This document shows positions 1-7,061 of a stretch of 64,000 nucleotides of DNA, one piece after another. The notes under the pieces are model-generated. The model saw only the letters and a program-made list of their open reading frames with translations, was not told the origin of the DNA and searched no databases. Every line of letters starts with the position of its first letter. Position 1 is the stretch's first letter. A program made the translations under genes and the position numbers. Source of the stretch: an uncultured Bacteroidales bacterium (GTDB taxonomy: Bacteria > Bacteroidota > Bacteroidia > Bacteroidales > Paludibacteraceae); assembly GCA_900316845.1 (NCBI GenBank), contig ONEG01000009.1, positions 1 through 64,000 of the forward strand, in the 5' to 3' direction.

Positions 1-235
1 TGAACTGCATCGCGTCATTCCTGATATCAGCACGCGCGTATTAAGTAGTACGTTGCGCGCGCTCGAAGCGGATGACCTCATCGTCCGCAAAGTTTATCCA
101 GAGATTCCTCCTCGTGTGGAGTACAGTCTCACACCGATGGGCAAGGAACTGGTACCCATCGTGCAAGAATTGACAGCGTGGGCATCCAAGAACTTGCCGA
201 CGATCATGAAGCATCGTCAGCAGTTCGAGGAATAA
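1..235 (+). CDS. HxlR-family transcriptional regulator (3' part only)
   Basis: The frame is open from base 2 to the TAA at 233-235, so only the last 77 residues are present and the start lies left of the window. The visible part carries the second half of a winged helix: a 'DISTRVLSSTLRALEADDLI' recognition-helix stretch, the wing 'PPRVEYSLT', and a C-terminal helix ending in 'ELTAWASKNL'. This pattern is typical of HxlR regulators, dimeric DNA-binding proteins that often respond to redox or aldehyde stress and regulate a divergent neighbour. The target cannot be inferred because the upstream side is missing. The gene faces the leftward operon at 478-1465. Confidence 0.85.
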   Translation, partial: ELHRVIPDISTRVLSSTLRALEADDLIVRKVYPEIPPRVEYSLTPMGKELVPIVQELTAWASKNLPTIMKHRQQFEE

Positions 236-238
236 GCT

Positions 239-256
239 AATCCCGCGTTAGGGATT
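239..256. other. Small hairpin after the HxlR gene
   Basis: AATCCC and GGGATT form a 6-bp stem around a GCGTTA loop just after the HxlR stop codon. There is no T tract, so it is a weak terminator at best. The following bases (257-450) show no convincing reading frame. Confidence 0.35.
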
Positions 257-451
257 GGAAGGGCTATGGTATTTGGAACAAATGCGGAACTTGTGAACCC
301 CTGCAAAGCCCGACCGACGTAGCTCTGGAGAGGATGATCTGCAGAACTATGGAGGAACGCCCAAATGAAAATAGTCGAACAAAATACCAAGGTGCAAGTC
401 GCGCCAAAGACCAAGCTGCCGGTGGTGCTGAAGATACGCCCGCCCGTCGGG

Positions 452-472
452 AAAAAGCCCGCCGAAGCGAGC
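452..472 (-). terminator. Rho-independent terminator of the 1465-478 operon
   Basis: On the minus strand GCTCGC and GCGGGC pair (one G-T pair) around a TTCG tetraloop and are followed by TTTTT. It begins 5 bases after the stop of the last leftward gene, which supports those three small leftward frames as real. Confidence 0.75.
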
Positions 473-477
473 CTTCC

Positions 478-714
478 TCAACCGATAGGACCGATGACGC
501 GCTTGTGCTTGCCCTGCGCGCGCTGCGCCAACTCGGTAAACGCCATAGCGTTAATGCCGTACACTTTCCAATACTGCTCGTTCTCGCCTGCGAGATACGT
601 GGCAGAATGACCGGAAACGTACTCAAAATGCTGCATGATGGCTTGGGCTGAAGACATGAGCGATTCCAACTGCTCATCGGTACAGCGACAAAGGATTTGT
701 TCAAGAGTAATCAT
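478..714 (-). CDS. Hypothetical small protein (78 aa)
   Basis: Last gene of a three-gene leftward operon. I start it at the ATG at 712-714 (MITLEQILCR...), because an upstream extension would run into the preceding gene and reads as low-quality sequence. The protein has a negatively charged N-terminal half (CTDEQLESLMSSAQAIMQHF) followed by a Tyr-rich stretch (SATYLAGENEQYWKVYGI) and a basic C-terminus. No signal peptide, membrane segment or known motif is visible. A good terminator follows at 452-472. The setting, next to a mobile-type primase operon, suggests an accessory-element gene. Function unknown. Confidence 0.6.
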   Translation of the reverse strand: MITLEQILCRCTDEQLESLMSSAQAIMQHFEYVSGHSATYLAGENEQYWKVYGINAMAFTELAQRAQGKHKRVIGPIG

Positions 715-727
715 AACTAATACGGAT

Positions 728-1045
728 TTAGAAGTTATACTTATAAGATTCGGCGCGGAGGGCTTCGAACTGCCGCTCTGCCTGTGCTCTTTTGCGCTCG
801 CGCGCAAGCTCTTTTTCCAATTGGGAATAGAGCCATGCGCCACGACCATTTATTAAATCATTCTCAACGGCGAGGATTTCCTCGAAATCGGCTTTTGTGA
901 AATGCGGTGCTTTCTTGACCGGCTGCTTTGCTACCGGCTTGGGCTGCTGCACTATGATTTCTTTCTTTACCTCGATAGGGGCGGTAGAAACCTGCTCAAA
1001 CTCGAAGTTAAAACTGAGTTGCTGTGTGCTACACTGATTTTTCAT
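728..1045 (-). CDS. Hypothetical protein with Lys/Pro/Val linker (105 aa)
   Basis: Middle gene of the leftward operon, 13 bp upstream of the 78-aa gene. Three parts can be seen: an N-terminus with 'QQLSFNFEFEQV', a low-complexity linker rich in Lys, Pro, Val and Gln (about residues 24-48), and a charged C-terminal helix with many Glu, Arg and Lys (about 75-95). The architecture suggests a flexible adaptor or nucleic-acid-associated protein, but no family is recognised. Stop TAA at 728-730. Confidence 0.6.
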   Translation of the reverse strand: MKNQCSTQQLSFNFEFEQVSTAPIEVKKEIIVQQPKPVAKQPVKKAPHFTKADFEEILAVENDLINGRGAWLYSQLEKELARERKRAQAERQFEALRAESYKYNF

Positions 1046-1072
1046 AAAGCCTATTCATTTAAGAGGTTAAAT

Positions 1073-1098
1073 GCCACCTGCCATTAAAGACAGGTGGC
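1073..1098. other. 8-bp perfect hairpin between operon genes
   Basis: GCCACCTG and CAGGTGGC form a perfect 8-bp stem around a 10-nt loop. On the plus strand it is followed by TTTCTT, so it could act as a weak rightward terminator, although the genes here run leftward. It may instead be an RNA processing or attenuation element between 1109-1465 and 728-1045. Confidence 0.5.
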
Positions 1099-1108
1099 TT
1101 TCTTCATA

Positions 1109-1465
1109 TCATGCTTGACAAACTGCTTCCGGTACATAGAAATGGGTTACGGGGAAGAAAGTGTAGGACTCACCTGTTTCTTTGTTCACCCGGCTTACCG
1201 GCTTGCCCCAAGCGGGGAAACGATTCTCAACGGTGTTCATAACCTTGAAGCCTTCGCGCTCCCATTGCTCGCGGGTTTTAAGGATGGAGAGATTGTGAAG
1301 CTTCTTGTAGTAGATACAAAGCAGATTGTTGATGCGCTCATCCGAGCCGTACTCTTCACGGAGTTTCTTGCAGAGGGAACGGAGGCTCTGACGCTCTGTT
1401 TGCGGCTGCTCCATTGCATTGTTCTTTACTTCGGTTGCCTGACTGTTTTTCTTAGATGCTTTCAT
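1109..1465 (-). CDS. Hypothetical protein (118 aa)
   Basis: First gene of the leftward operon. A polar, Lys/Gln-rich N-terminus leads into a helical part (LRSLCKKLREEYGSDERINNLLCIYYKKL) and a C-terminal part with aromatic residues (ENRFPAWGKPVSRVNKETGESYTFFPVTHFYVPEAV). No transmembrane segment or catalytic motif is evident. It resembles the small conserved proteins of unknown function carried by Bacteroidales plasmids and integrative elements. I saw no clear promoter in the 100 bp upstream. Confidence 0.65.
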   Translation of the reverse strand: MKASKKNSQATEVKNNAMEQPQTERQSLRSLCKKLREEYGSDERINNLLCIYYKKLHNLSILKTREQWEREGFKVMNTVENRFPAWGKPVSRVNKETGESYTFFPVTHFYVPEAVCQA

Positions 1466-1650
1466 AACTGTACTGTTTTTGAATTGTTAAACTTATTTGT
1501 TTGTGATTTGTTTCTTTTACAATGCTTTCAGAGTTGACGTAGTGTAGTTCGCATATTCCGTGAACAGCAAGACTTCCGCAAAATTTACTACCGTTTACCG
1601 GCTGGAGAAATTTTTAGCTATCGCAGATCAGCGCCGGAACATGTTTAGCC

Positions 1651-1680
1651 TTGCCATACGGAAAGAACCAACTACCTTTG
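1651..1680 (+). promoter_or_regulatory. Candidate rightward promoter in the noncoding region
   Basis: TTG at 1651-1653 and TACCTTTG at 1673-1680, 19 bp apart, match the Bacteroidetes -33/-7 consensus. No downstream rightward gene exists before 6618, so the transcript may be noncoding. Confidence 0.5.
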
Positions 1681-1983
1681 CATTGCTAAAAGGAACGACA
1701 TAAATCGCCAAACGGGTAAGTAATTCAAGGAACAGGACATGAAAGCCAAGAAATGGTTAGGCTCGAAGTGACAATGCGGTAAATGGCAGCTGCTGGAGTG
1801 AAGGGGCATGGAGTTTGCTCGGTACTCCGGTTGTACGGCTTGAGTGCTTCAACTGCTGTAGCAGATACAAGGCTTCCTTGACAGACTTTCAGCGGGCTTT
1901 ATGGGGGCTTGCTTGGCTTGGTTGAACACCTTACTTGAAATCGTTGCAGGGAAAAGGGTGTACAGTTTAGGCAAGAAACAGTG

Positions 1984-2109
1984 TCCACAACTTCCACAAC
2001 CTGAATTTATGCGGGAAGAAGCAAAGTATGATTGTAGAAATAACCGGTTTATTGTGGAGGAATTGTGGAAATGAATAGGAGTTGTGGAAAAATGTGGAAG
2101 AAATGTGGA
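1984..2109. repeat. Helically phased TGTGGA boxes (candidate iterons)
   Basis: TTGTGGA or ATGTGGA occurs on the plus strand at 2052, 2063, 2082, 2092 and 2103, with steps of 11, 19, 10 and 11 bp, close to one or two helical turns. Two inverted copies (TCCACAA) lie at 1984 and 1993. Such phasing suits cooperative binding of one protein, as in an iteron origin or an operator. Confidence 0.5.
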
Positions 2110-2206
2110 GCGATTTACACAACACAAACCCAGAAAAATCAAGGTTGTAGCAATTGTTTCTATTGTAGAAAGGACGCACCGCGCTTCACAGCGCAGTACG
2201 TCCGGG

Positions 2207-2229
2207 ATGATAATAAATTGAAGAAAAGT
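2207..2229 (+). repeat. Dispersed direct repeat, copy 1
   Basis: ATGATAATAAATTGAA followed by GAAAAGT. Near-identical copies lie at 6589-6610 and, for the first 16 bp with one change, at 8907-8922. All have the same orientation, within the putative element. Confidence 0.45.
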
Positions 2230-2250
2230 TAAGGTTTAGGCGGGGTACGG

Positions 2251-2475
2251 CTAATCCTTTACTTGGATCAACCGTGAGAGATGCCAGAGCACATCATGGG
2301 CCTCTTCAACGGCAATGTTCTGGGCGTGACAGGATGCGGAGACCGTCATGCCGGGCACGGATGCGTCGGTTATGATTGCATGAAACTCGCTAATCAACCC
2401 GGTGTGTTCCGGGGTAGCTACTTTGACGATTTGCAGTTGCTCAGACTGCGGGATAGCATTTTGTTCTTCGTTCAT
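2251..2475 (-). CDS. Hypothetical small protein (74 aa)
   Basis: Last gene of the leftward primase operon, 45 bp after the primase stop. It is a soluble, Gln/Glu-rich polypeptide with a central 'HAIITDASVPGMTVSASCHAQNI' and a helical end 'VEEAHDVLWHLSRLIQVKD'. No recognisable domain. Its place after a primase-helicase suggests a replication accessory role, but that is inference only. Confidence 0.6.
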   Translation of the reverse strand: MNEEQNAIPQSEQLQIVKVATPEHTGLISEFHAIITDASVPGMTVSASCHAQNIAVEEAHDVLWHLSRLIQVKD

Positions 2476-2520
2476 AATTGCAATGATTTAATTGTTATTA
2501 TAATAGGTACATGTGTACGG

Positions 2521-5500
2521 CTATTCGAGGGTTATACCGTAGCGCTTGCAGATTTCGAGGTAATCGAAAACAAGCACCTGGTCGGTAAACGACTTCTTGC
2601 GATTGGTTCGCTGACCTTTCTCATCTTCCTCATACTGTACGATGCCATCTTTGATGTCATCAAACCGGACAGAGTGCTTATGACCAATCAGCTCGGGACT
2701 ATGCTCCAGATAGTAATCGAGCGATGCCTTGGGAAGCACCTTCTGACCCGTTTTCTTGGCGTGCTCCAGATAGAGTTCAAAGATAGTTTTAACTCGTATC
2801 TGAAGGATAGTCTTGGCTTGCTGATAGACCATCTTGCTCTCGTCGGTTGTCAGTTCCTGCACCGAATCGATGCGGTAATGACAACGCTCGTATATTTTGC
2901 CCTGCGAAGCCAAGAAGTTAACGATGTTCCACCATACTCCGACATCCTGGTTCGTTTTACATTTCTCGCTCTGTATCTTGATACCTTTGATGGCGATGGT
3001 TTTAAGATCTTCATAGGTAAAGGGCAGTTCGAGTTGGTTACGAAGAGTCTGGAAGGCAGCCAATGGCACTACCCAGTTCTTGAGAATACGTATCTCGACC
3101 GGCTCGCCTTTGAGGGCAGTTTGTATATCTTCCAGCGTGGAGATATAGGCAGTATGGAAGTTCTGCTCGAAATAGGATCGGTTGTTTAGTATCTGCAGCG
3201 TGAGATGCGAACATCCGAGCTTCCGGACTTCCGTCATGCGCTCAAAGCGGGCAGTCTGCTCCGAGGTAGGCGTATGCAGATCGAAACTCAAGAACACGAA
3301 ACGGGTAAAGAGCGCGATATCCGATACCGCCATCTCCTGACCGGAAATGATGACGCCGGTATCAACCTTGGTTATCTCGCGCTTCTTATCCTTATCCATA
3401 TTCATACGGTTACGTCCGGTGCCATCCCACAAGCCTTTCAGGAACTCGCGTTTAGTTATATCTATACTGTCCTTGTACTCGTCGAGATGAACAAGCGCGT
3501 TGGAGGTCTGGGCTACAGCATCCGACAGCGCCGCCACGGTAGAGTTCTCTATATTCGGCGGGTTGTTCTCGATGATGAAGAACGACATCAGACTGTGACC
3601 TAACTCGGACTTTCCGGAGTGTGGTGGACCGAACAAATTAAGTAGTGGGAACCACTTCGTATAATCTACGATTATATCACGGAACAAAGAGGCGAGAAGA
3701 TAACACAAGCCAATCTTCGCATTATCCCCGAAAACCTCTACAAGCATGGAAGAAAAACCTTTGAGGGTGACGCTGCCGTACGCCTTGTGAACGAAGCTGC
3801 GTTCAAACTCATAGAACTTGGTATCCTTGTAGAGTTTGGAGAATGCCGGAAGATAGTAGTTAGATTCGATAGGCTCCTGATCCGGATTGCTGTTGGGGTG
3901 TTGGATGGCAACAATGCCGAACTCATTCACCGCTAACCATTGGCCATTATAATATATACCATTGCCAAAGGCGAAGAAGCCGTCGCGTTGCCAACCGAGT
4001 TGGGTGATGAGTTCAGCAGATTTGGTAGCCTTGTAGAGGTACTGTTTCAGTTTCTGAAGCTGTTCCTCTTTGGCTAACCATATATAGTTGCCCAGCGATT
4101 CCACCTTTTGTCGAAAGCGGGCGAGGGAAATAAGATCTTCCTGCCGAAGTTCGACTGTTTCCTGATGACCGTCTTTGTTTGTCATCTCATAGAGACGAAT
4201 CGCTGACTGCGTGTCCTTGATGTGATAGAGTGGCTTCATGGTAAAGTTAGACCACACATATCGCCCTCCCTGTTGGTTGAGCGAATAGTAGCTATGGAAC
4301 TCGATACCGAAGCCGAGTTCTTTGAGCAGATCCAGTTCCTTGGACAGGTTCTGCTTCATTTGTTCCTCCGCACGTCTGACACGTGCTTCCTTAATAGCAC
4401 TTTGCCAAACCAACTTGGGAGGGTGTATCTTATTAAGTTGATCGATATAGTGGTTTAACTCGAAGCCTTCCTCCAGATAGGAAAGGATATCCGAGATGAT
4501 AGCCACTGAATTAAGGGCTTTATCCTCATTGGCTTTATCGTTATTCTTGCTCTCCGGCGGGAATAACTTACGTGCATACCAGAGGATGAAATCCTCCTCC
4601 TGCACCTGGTCGAACATAGACTTGGTTTTGAAGAAACTGTCGGCATCTCGTTTATCGCCTTTGTCGCCTGTGCCAATCTCCTTGATAAAGACCTTGAACT
4701 TGATCTGAAAAGCCTTTGTCCCGGCTTTGATGACTTTGTTAATGCCGACACCGAACTGCTCTCCGGCTTTGGGTGGGTCGGAATCCGGTATGAAGCACAG
4801 TGTATCACAGCGCTTCCGGAGTAGGGCTAACTGGTGGTCGGTCCAATCCGAGCCAAGACAAGCGACTGCGTTCTTGAAGCCGAGGATGTGCAGCCGGAGC
4901 GCGTCGGGAGCACCCTCGACACAGTAACACCGGCCTTGGGATGCAGCGGCAATCCAAGCCTGATCGATACCGAAAAGCGTATTCTCCTTGGAATAGACTT
5001 CGCTGTTGGTGGAGTTGATGTACTTTGGCGGGGTGTTGCCCTTCTTCGTGGTTTTGTCGGTTACTCCAGGAATGACGCGGGAAGTGTAGCCGATGACGTG
5101 CTTGGAACGGTCACGTATCGGAATCATGATCCGGCCACGGAAGAAATCGTAGATTCGTCCGTCTTCGCTCTGGGCGAGCAGATGGAGTTCCTTGAGTATT
5201 TCTATAGACAAACTATGCGCCTTCGCATATTCGTATAGCGAAGGACCGTTTGAGGTGTAGGCGTAGCCAATGCCCTCATTCGCAACAAAATCATCGCTCC
5301 ATCTATCCTTCGCATACTGATATGCGGCAACTGCCTCTTTATCGGCATTGCGGATGTTCTCTTCGTAGAATTTCTGAACGATTTCATATTGGTTCTGGAC
5401 GGATTCTCTATATAAGCGCTTCCGGCGCTGCTCATCTGTTTCCTCGACGGCTTGATCATGGAGCGTGACATGATATTTATTCGCAAGGTATTGGATAGCC

Positions 5501-5742
5501 TCCATGAAGGACATGCCTTCCTTTTCCTTTAGGAACGAGACAACACCGCCACCTTTACCGCAACCGAAGCACTTGTAGATGTTCCGGGCGGGGTAGATAT
5601 GGAAGGAAGGTGTTTTCTCTTGGTGGAAAGGACAGTTGCACATGTAGCCGGAGCCGGACTTCTTGAGCGAAAGAAAGTCAGAGGCTACCTCGGCCATGTC
5701 CACACGGGAGAGGACTTCTTCTATTTCGTGCTGAGGAATCAT
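2521..5742 (-). CDS. CHC2-zinc-finger primase fused to a P-loop helicase-like domain
   Basis: A 1073-residue DNA replication protein. Residues 1-95 form a DnaG-type CHC2 zinc ribbon (C37, H40, C58, C61), followed by a primase core and a Toprim domain beginning around 276 (GAPDALRLHILG, then FIPDSD, which supplies the acidic metal ligands). The C-terminal half carries a Walker A motif GPPHSGKSELG at about 703-713 and a Walker B-like 'ALVHLDEYKD', as in primase-helicases of phages and integrative elements. It should synthesise primers and unwind DNA for element replication. Its ATG overlaps the stop of the upstream gene by 4 bp, so the two are translationally coupled. No integrase or relaxase lies near it. 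Confidence 0.9.
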   Translation of the reverse strand: MIPQHEIEEVLSRVDMAEVASDFLSLKKSGSGYMCNCPFHQEKTPSFHIYPARNIYKCFGCGKGGGVVSFLKEKEGMSFMEAIQYLANKYHVTLHDQAVEETDEQRRKRLYRESVQNQYEIVQKFYEENIRNADKEAVAAYQYAKDRWSDDFVANEGIGYAYTSNGPSLYEYAKAHSLSIEILKELHLLAQSEDGRIYDFFRGRIMIPIRDRSKHVIGYTSRVIPGVTDKTTKKGNTPPKYINSTNSEVYSKENTLFGIDQAWIAAASQGRCYCVEGAPDALRLHILGFKNAVACLGSDWTDHQLALLRKRCDTLCFIPDSDPPKAGEQFGVGINKVIKAGTKAFQIKFKVFIKEIGTGDKGDKRDADSFFKTKSMFDQVQEEDFILWYARKLFPPESKNNDKANEDKALNSVAIISDILSYLEEGFELNHYIDQLNKIHPPKLVWQSAIKEARVRRAEEQMKQNLSKELDLLKELGFGIEFHSYYSLNQQGGRYVWSNFTMKPLYHIKDTQSAIRLYEMTNKDGHQETVELRQEDLISLARFRQKVESLGNYIWLAKEEQLQKLKQYLYKATKSAELITQLGWQRDGFFAFGNGIYYNGQWLAVNEFGIVAIQHPNSNPDQEPIESNYYLPAFSKLYKDTKFYEFERSFVHKAYGSVTLKGFSSMLVEVFGDNAKIGLCYLLASLFRDIIVDYTKWFPLLNLFGPPHSGKSELGHSLMSFFIIENNPPNIENSTVAALSDAVAQTSNALVHLDEYKDSIDITKREFLKGLWDGTGRNRMNMDKDKKREITKVDTGVIISGQEMAVSDIALFTRFVFLSFDLHTPTSEQTARFERMTEVRKLGCSHLTLQILNNRSYFEQNFHTAYISTLEDIQTALKGEPVEIRILKNWVVPLAAFQTLRNQLELPFTYEDLKTIAIKGIKIQSEKCKTNQDVGVWWNIVNFLASQGKIYERCHYRIDSVQELTTDESKMVYQQAKTILQIRVKTIFELYLEHAKKTGQKVLPKASLDYYLEHSPELIGHKHSVRFDDIKDGIVQYEEDEKGQRTNRKKSFTDQVLVFDYLEICKRYGITLE

Positions 5743-6113
5743 TGGAACATAGAACGGCTACCGGGTACACCGTATATCTTTATAGGAAACGCGCCCCCGC
5801 ATATACGCGCGCTCGCGAGACGATCTGCGAGCTTGCGCAGCTGATTGGGTTCAAGGCTATACATGGCGCTGATCTTCTGATTTACGATAGAGAATGAGAC
5901 AGTGAGAGGAGTCTGCTCCGGATAGCCTTCTTCCGTACCGATACGATGATCGGTAATGAAAGCCAATAACTCAGACATGGGCACATAGCCTTCTTTCTGA
6001 AAGGCGTCCCTACAATCGAAGTTTATCTGCACCAGATTATCCCATCCTATAGATTGGAGGTGCATATTAAGCCGCGGAATTGCTTCCGCGAAAATAAATG
6101 TAGGTGTTTCCAT
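5739..6113 (-). CDS. Hypothetical protein (124 aa)
   Basis: Second gene of the primase operon, with an ATGA overlap to the primase start. It is a soluble mixed alpha/beta protein with a 'FDCRDAFQKEGYVPMSELLAFI' segment and a C-terminal 'LEPNQLRKLADRLASARICGG'. No known domain is recognised. Tight coupling to the primase suggests a partner in the same process, perhaps regulatory or a helicase loader; this is inference. Confidence 0.65.
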   Translation of the reverse strand: METPTFIFAEAIPRLNMHLQSIGWDNLVQINFDCRDAFQKEGYVPMSELLAFITDHRIGTEEGYPEQTPLTVSFSIVNQKISAMYSLEPNQLRKLADRLASARICGGAFPIKIYGVPGSRSMFQ

Positions 6114-6118
6114 GGCAA

Positions 6119-6397
6119 TCAGTCCTCAAAGACATCGTAAATCTTACAGCGCGTTTTCTTGATGTAACAATGACCCTCGGCGTTCCATGAAGCGAACTGC
6201 TTGGTACGTGAGGTTAAGATAACACCATCGGGAAGAGTAGAACTAAAATCCATTGCTACTTGCCCAACCATGCGCTGTACAAACAGCGGTTGACCGTGTT
6301 TGAAGAAGACTCCGGTAAACTCAACGTCCTCACCAAACCGCTTAATTTGCTTCGACCACTCGTCAAAATGACGGAGATTGACATTTTTTTTACTCAT
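6119..6397 (-). CDS. Hypothetical protein, first gene of the primase operon (92 aa)
   Basis: I choose the ATG at 6395-6397 (MSKKNVNLRHF...) rather than the GTG two codons upstream. A basic N-terminus precedes a compact domain with 'FTGVFFKHGQPLFVQRMVGQVAMDFSSTLPDGVILTS', which has a beta-rich pattern. It ends with 'CKIYDVFED'. No family assigned. The leftward promoter at 6480-6510 puts it at the head of the operon, directly opposite the XRE-type regulator gene. Confidence 0.65.
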   Translation of the reverse strand: MSKKNVNLRHFDEWSKQIKRFGEDVEFTGVFFKHGQPLFVQRMVGQVAMDFSSTLPDGVILTSRTKQFASWNAEGHCYIKKTRCKIYDVFED

Positions 6398-6442
6398 AAA
6401 CACTTATTTTTACTAAAAAAATTCAAAAAAATCACTTTTTTC

Positions 6443-6473
6443 TTGCACATATCAAAAAAAAGTAGTAATTTTG
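6443..6473 (+). promoter_or_regulatory. Rightward promoter P1 (to the XRE regulator)
   Basis: TTG at 6443-6445 and TAATTTTG at 6466-6473, 20 bp apart. Its -7 element lies 6 bp from the -7 element of the leftward promoter, so the two face each other. Confidence 0.7.
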
Positions 6474-6479
6474 CGGCTG

Positions 6480-6510
6480 CAAAGGTACAATAAAAAATTG
6501 ATATGTACAA
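6480..6510 (-). promoter_or_regulatory. Leftward promoter of the primase operon
   Basis: On the minus strand TTG (6510-6508) and TACCTTTG (6487-6480) are 20 bp apart. It overlaps the start region of P1 and the -33 of P2, so polymerase bound here should exclude the opposite promoter. Confidence 0.7.
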
Positions 6511-6529
6511 ATAATTACGCATAATTTTG
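6498..6529 (+). promoter_or_regulatory. Second rightward promoter P2 and operator-like palindromes
   Basis: TTG at 6498-6500 and TAATTTTG at 6522-6529, 21 bp apart. Short palindromic words follow (for example TTGC-N6-GCAA near 6551-6564), which could be operators for the regulator encoded at 6618. Confidence 0.55.
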
Positions 6530-6588
6530 CAAAAAATGTGTAATTTTAATTGCGAAAATGCAATTTTGTACGCGAAAGTACCTTGTAA

Positions 6589-6610
6589 ATGATAATAAAT
6601 TGAAAAAAGT
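6589..6610 (+). repeat. Dispersed direct repeat, copy 2
   Basis: ATGATAATAAATTGAA followed by AAAAGT, just upstream of the regulator start. It matches the copy at 2207-2229 apart from one indel. Confidence 0.45.
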
Positions 6611-6617
6611 ATAGGCT

Positions 6618-7013
6618 ATGTACAACGGAAAAGTTGTCAAAGCGTTGCTCGCAGCCAAGGGCTTAAAGGGCACGCAATTGAGTAATTACCTCTTTGGCGA
6701 TCCACGCCGCTCATTGACCCCTCTATGTAACGAGGGAGTGAATCCCGGAGTAAATGTATTGGAGAAGATGGCGCAGTTCTTGGAAGTGTCCACTGACGCA
6801 TTCTTCACTCCAACGGAAGAGCTTCCGGACATCAATGAGCTGCTGACCAAACAAGCGGCACCGTCACCGGAGAAATTGGAGCAACTGGATAATGTAGATG
6901 AACTGCTCCGATTGAAGGACGAACAGATCCATCTTTTGGAGGATAGAATTAAGGCGATCGAAAGCCTTAACGATACCTACCGGAGAGAGAAAGAATTGAC
7001 CGCTAAACTATAA
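6618..7013 (+). CDS. XRE-like helix-turn-helix regulator with C-terminal coiled coil (131 aa)
   Basis: Residues 1-60 resemble a Cro/CI-type DNA-binding domain: 'VKALLAAKGLKGTQLSNYLFG' gives the first helices and 'GVNVLEKMAQFLEVSTDAFF' the typical end of the fold. Residues 85-125 form a charged coiled coil (heptad-like LEQLDNVDELLRLKDEQIHLLEDRIKAIE), probably for dimerisation. It is transcribed away from the primase operon from promoters that overlap the operon's own. By analogy with element regulators it probably controls both directions, and hence element replication; this is inference. Confidence 0.7.
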   Translation: MYNGKVVKALLAAKGLKGTQLSNYLFGDPRRSLTPLCNEGVNPGVNVLEKMAQFLEVSTDAFFTPTEELPDINELLTKQAAPSPEKLEQLDNVDELLRLKDEQIHLLEDRIKAIESLNDTYRREKELTAKL

Positions 7014-7061
7014 GGTTTTGAAGCCGAAAATCATTCGAGACAATCAACTGAATCAATTGTT

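Larger units (their letters stand above)
1466..2250. other. Long noncoding region between two leftward operons
   Basis: About 785 bp without a convincing gene; frames on either strand give poor protein sequence. It holds a rightward promoter (1651-1680), a Cys/Gly-rich stretch of small hairpins around 1810-1900, and the phased TGTGGA boxes at 1984-2109. A ten-codon frame (MKAKKWLGSK) begins at 1740. Given the neighbouring primase-helicase operon, a replication or transfer origin, or a structured RNA, is possible; this is inference. Confidence 0.45.

Noticed and set aside
365..610. Rightward frame of 81 codons with an acceptable ribosome site (MKIVEQNTKVQVAPK...)
   Set aside because: It runs over the leftward terminator and lies antisense to the 78-aa gene, whose terminator fits. 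Its second half is Cys/Ala/Arg-rich nonsense.
1849..2142. Leftward frame of 97 codons in the noncoding region
   Set aside because: Composition is Ser/Phe/Cys-rich and the frame is explained by the TGTGGA boxes read on the other strand.
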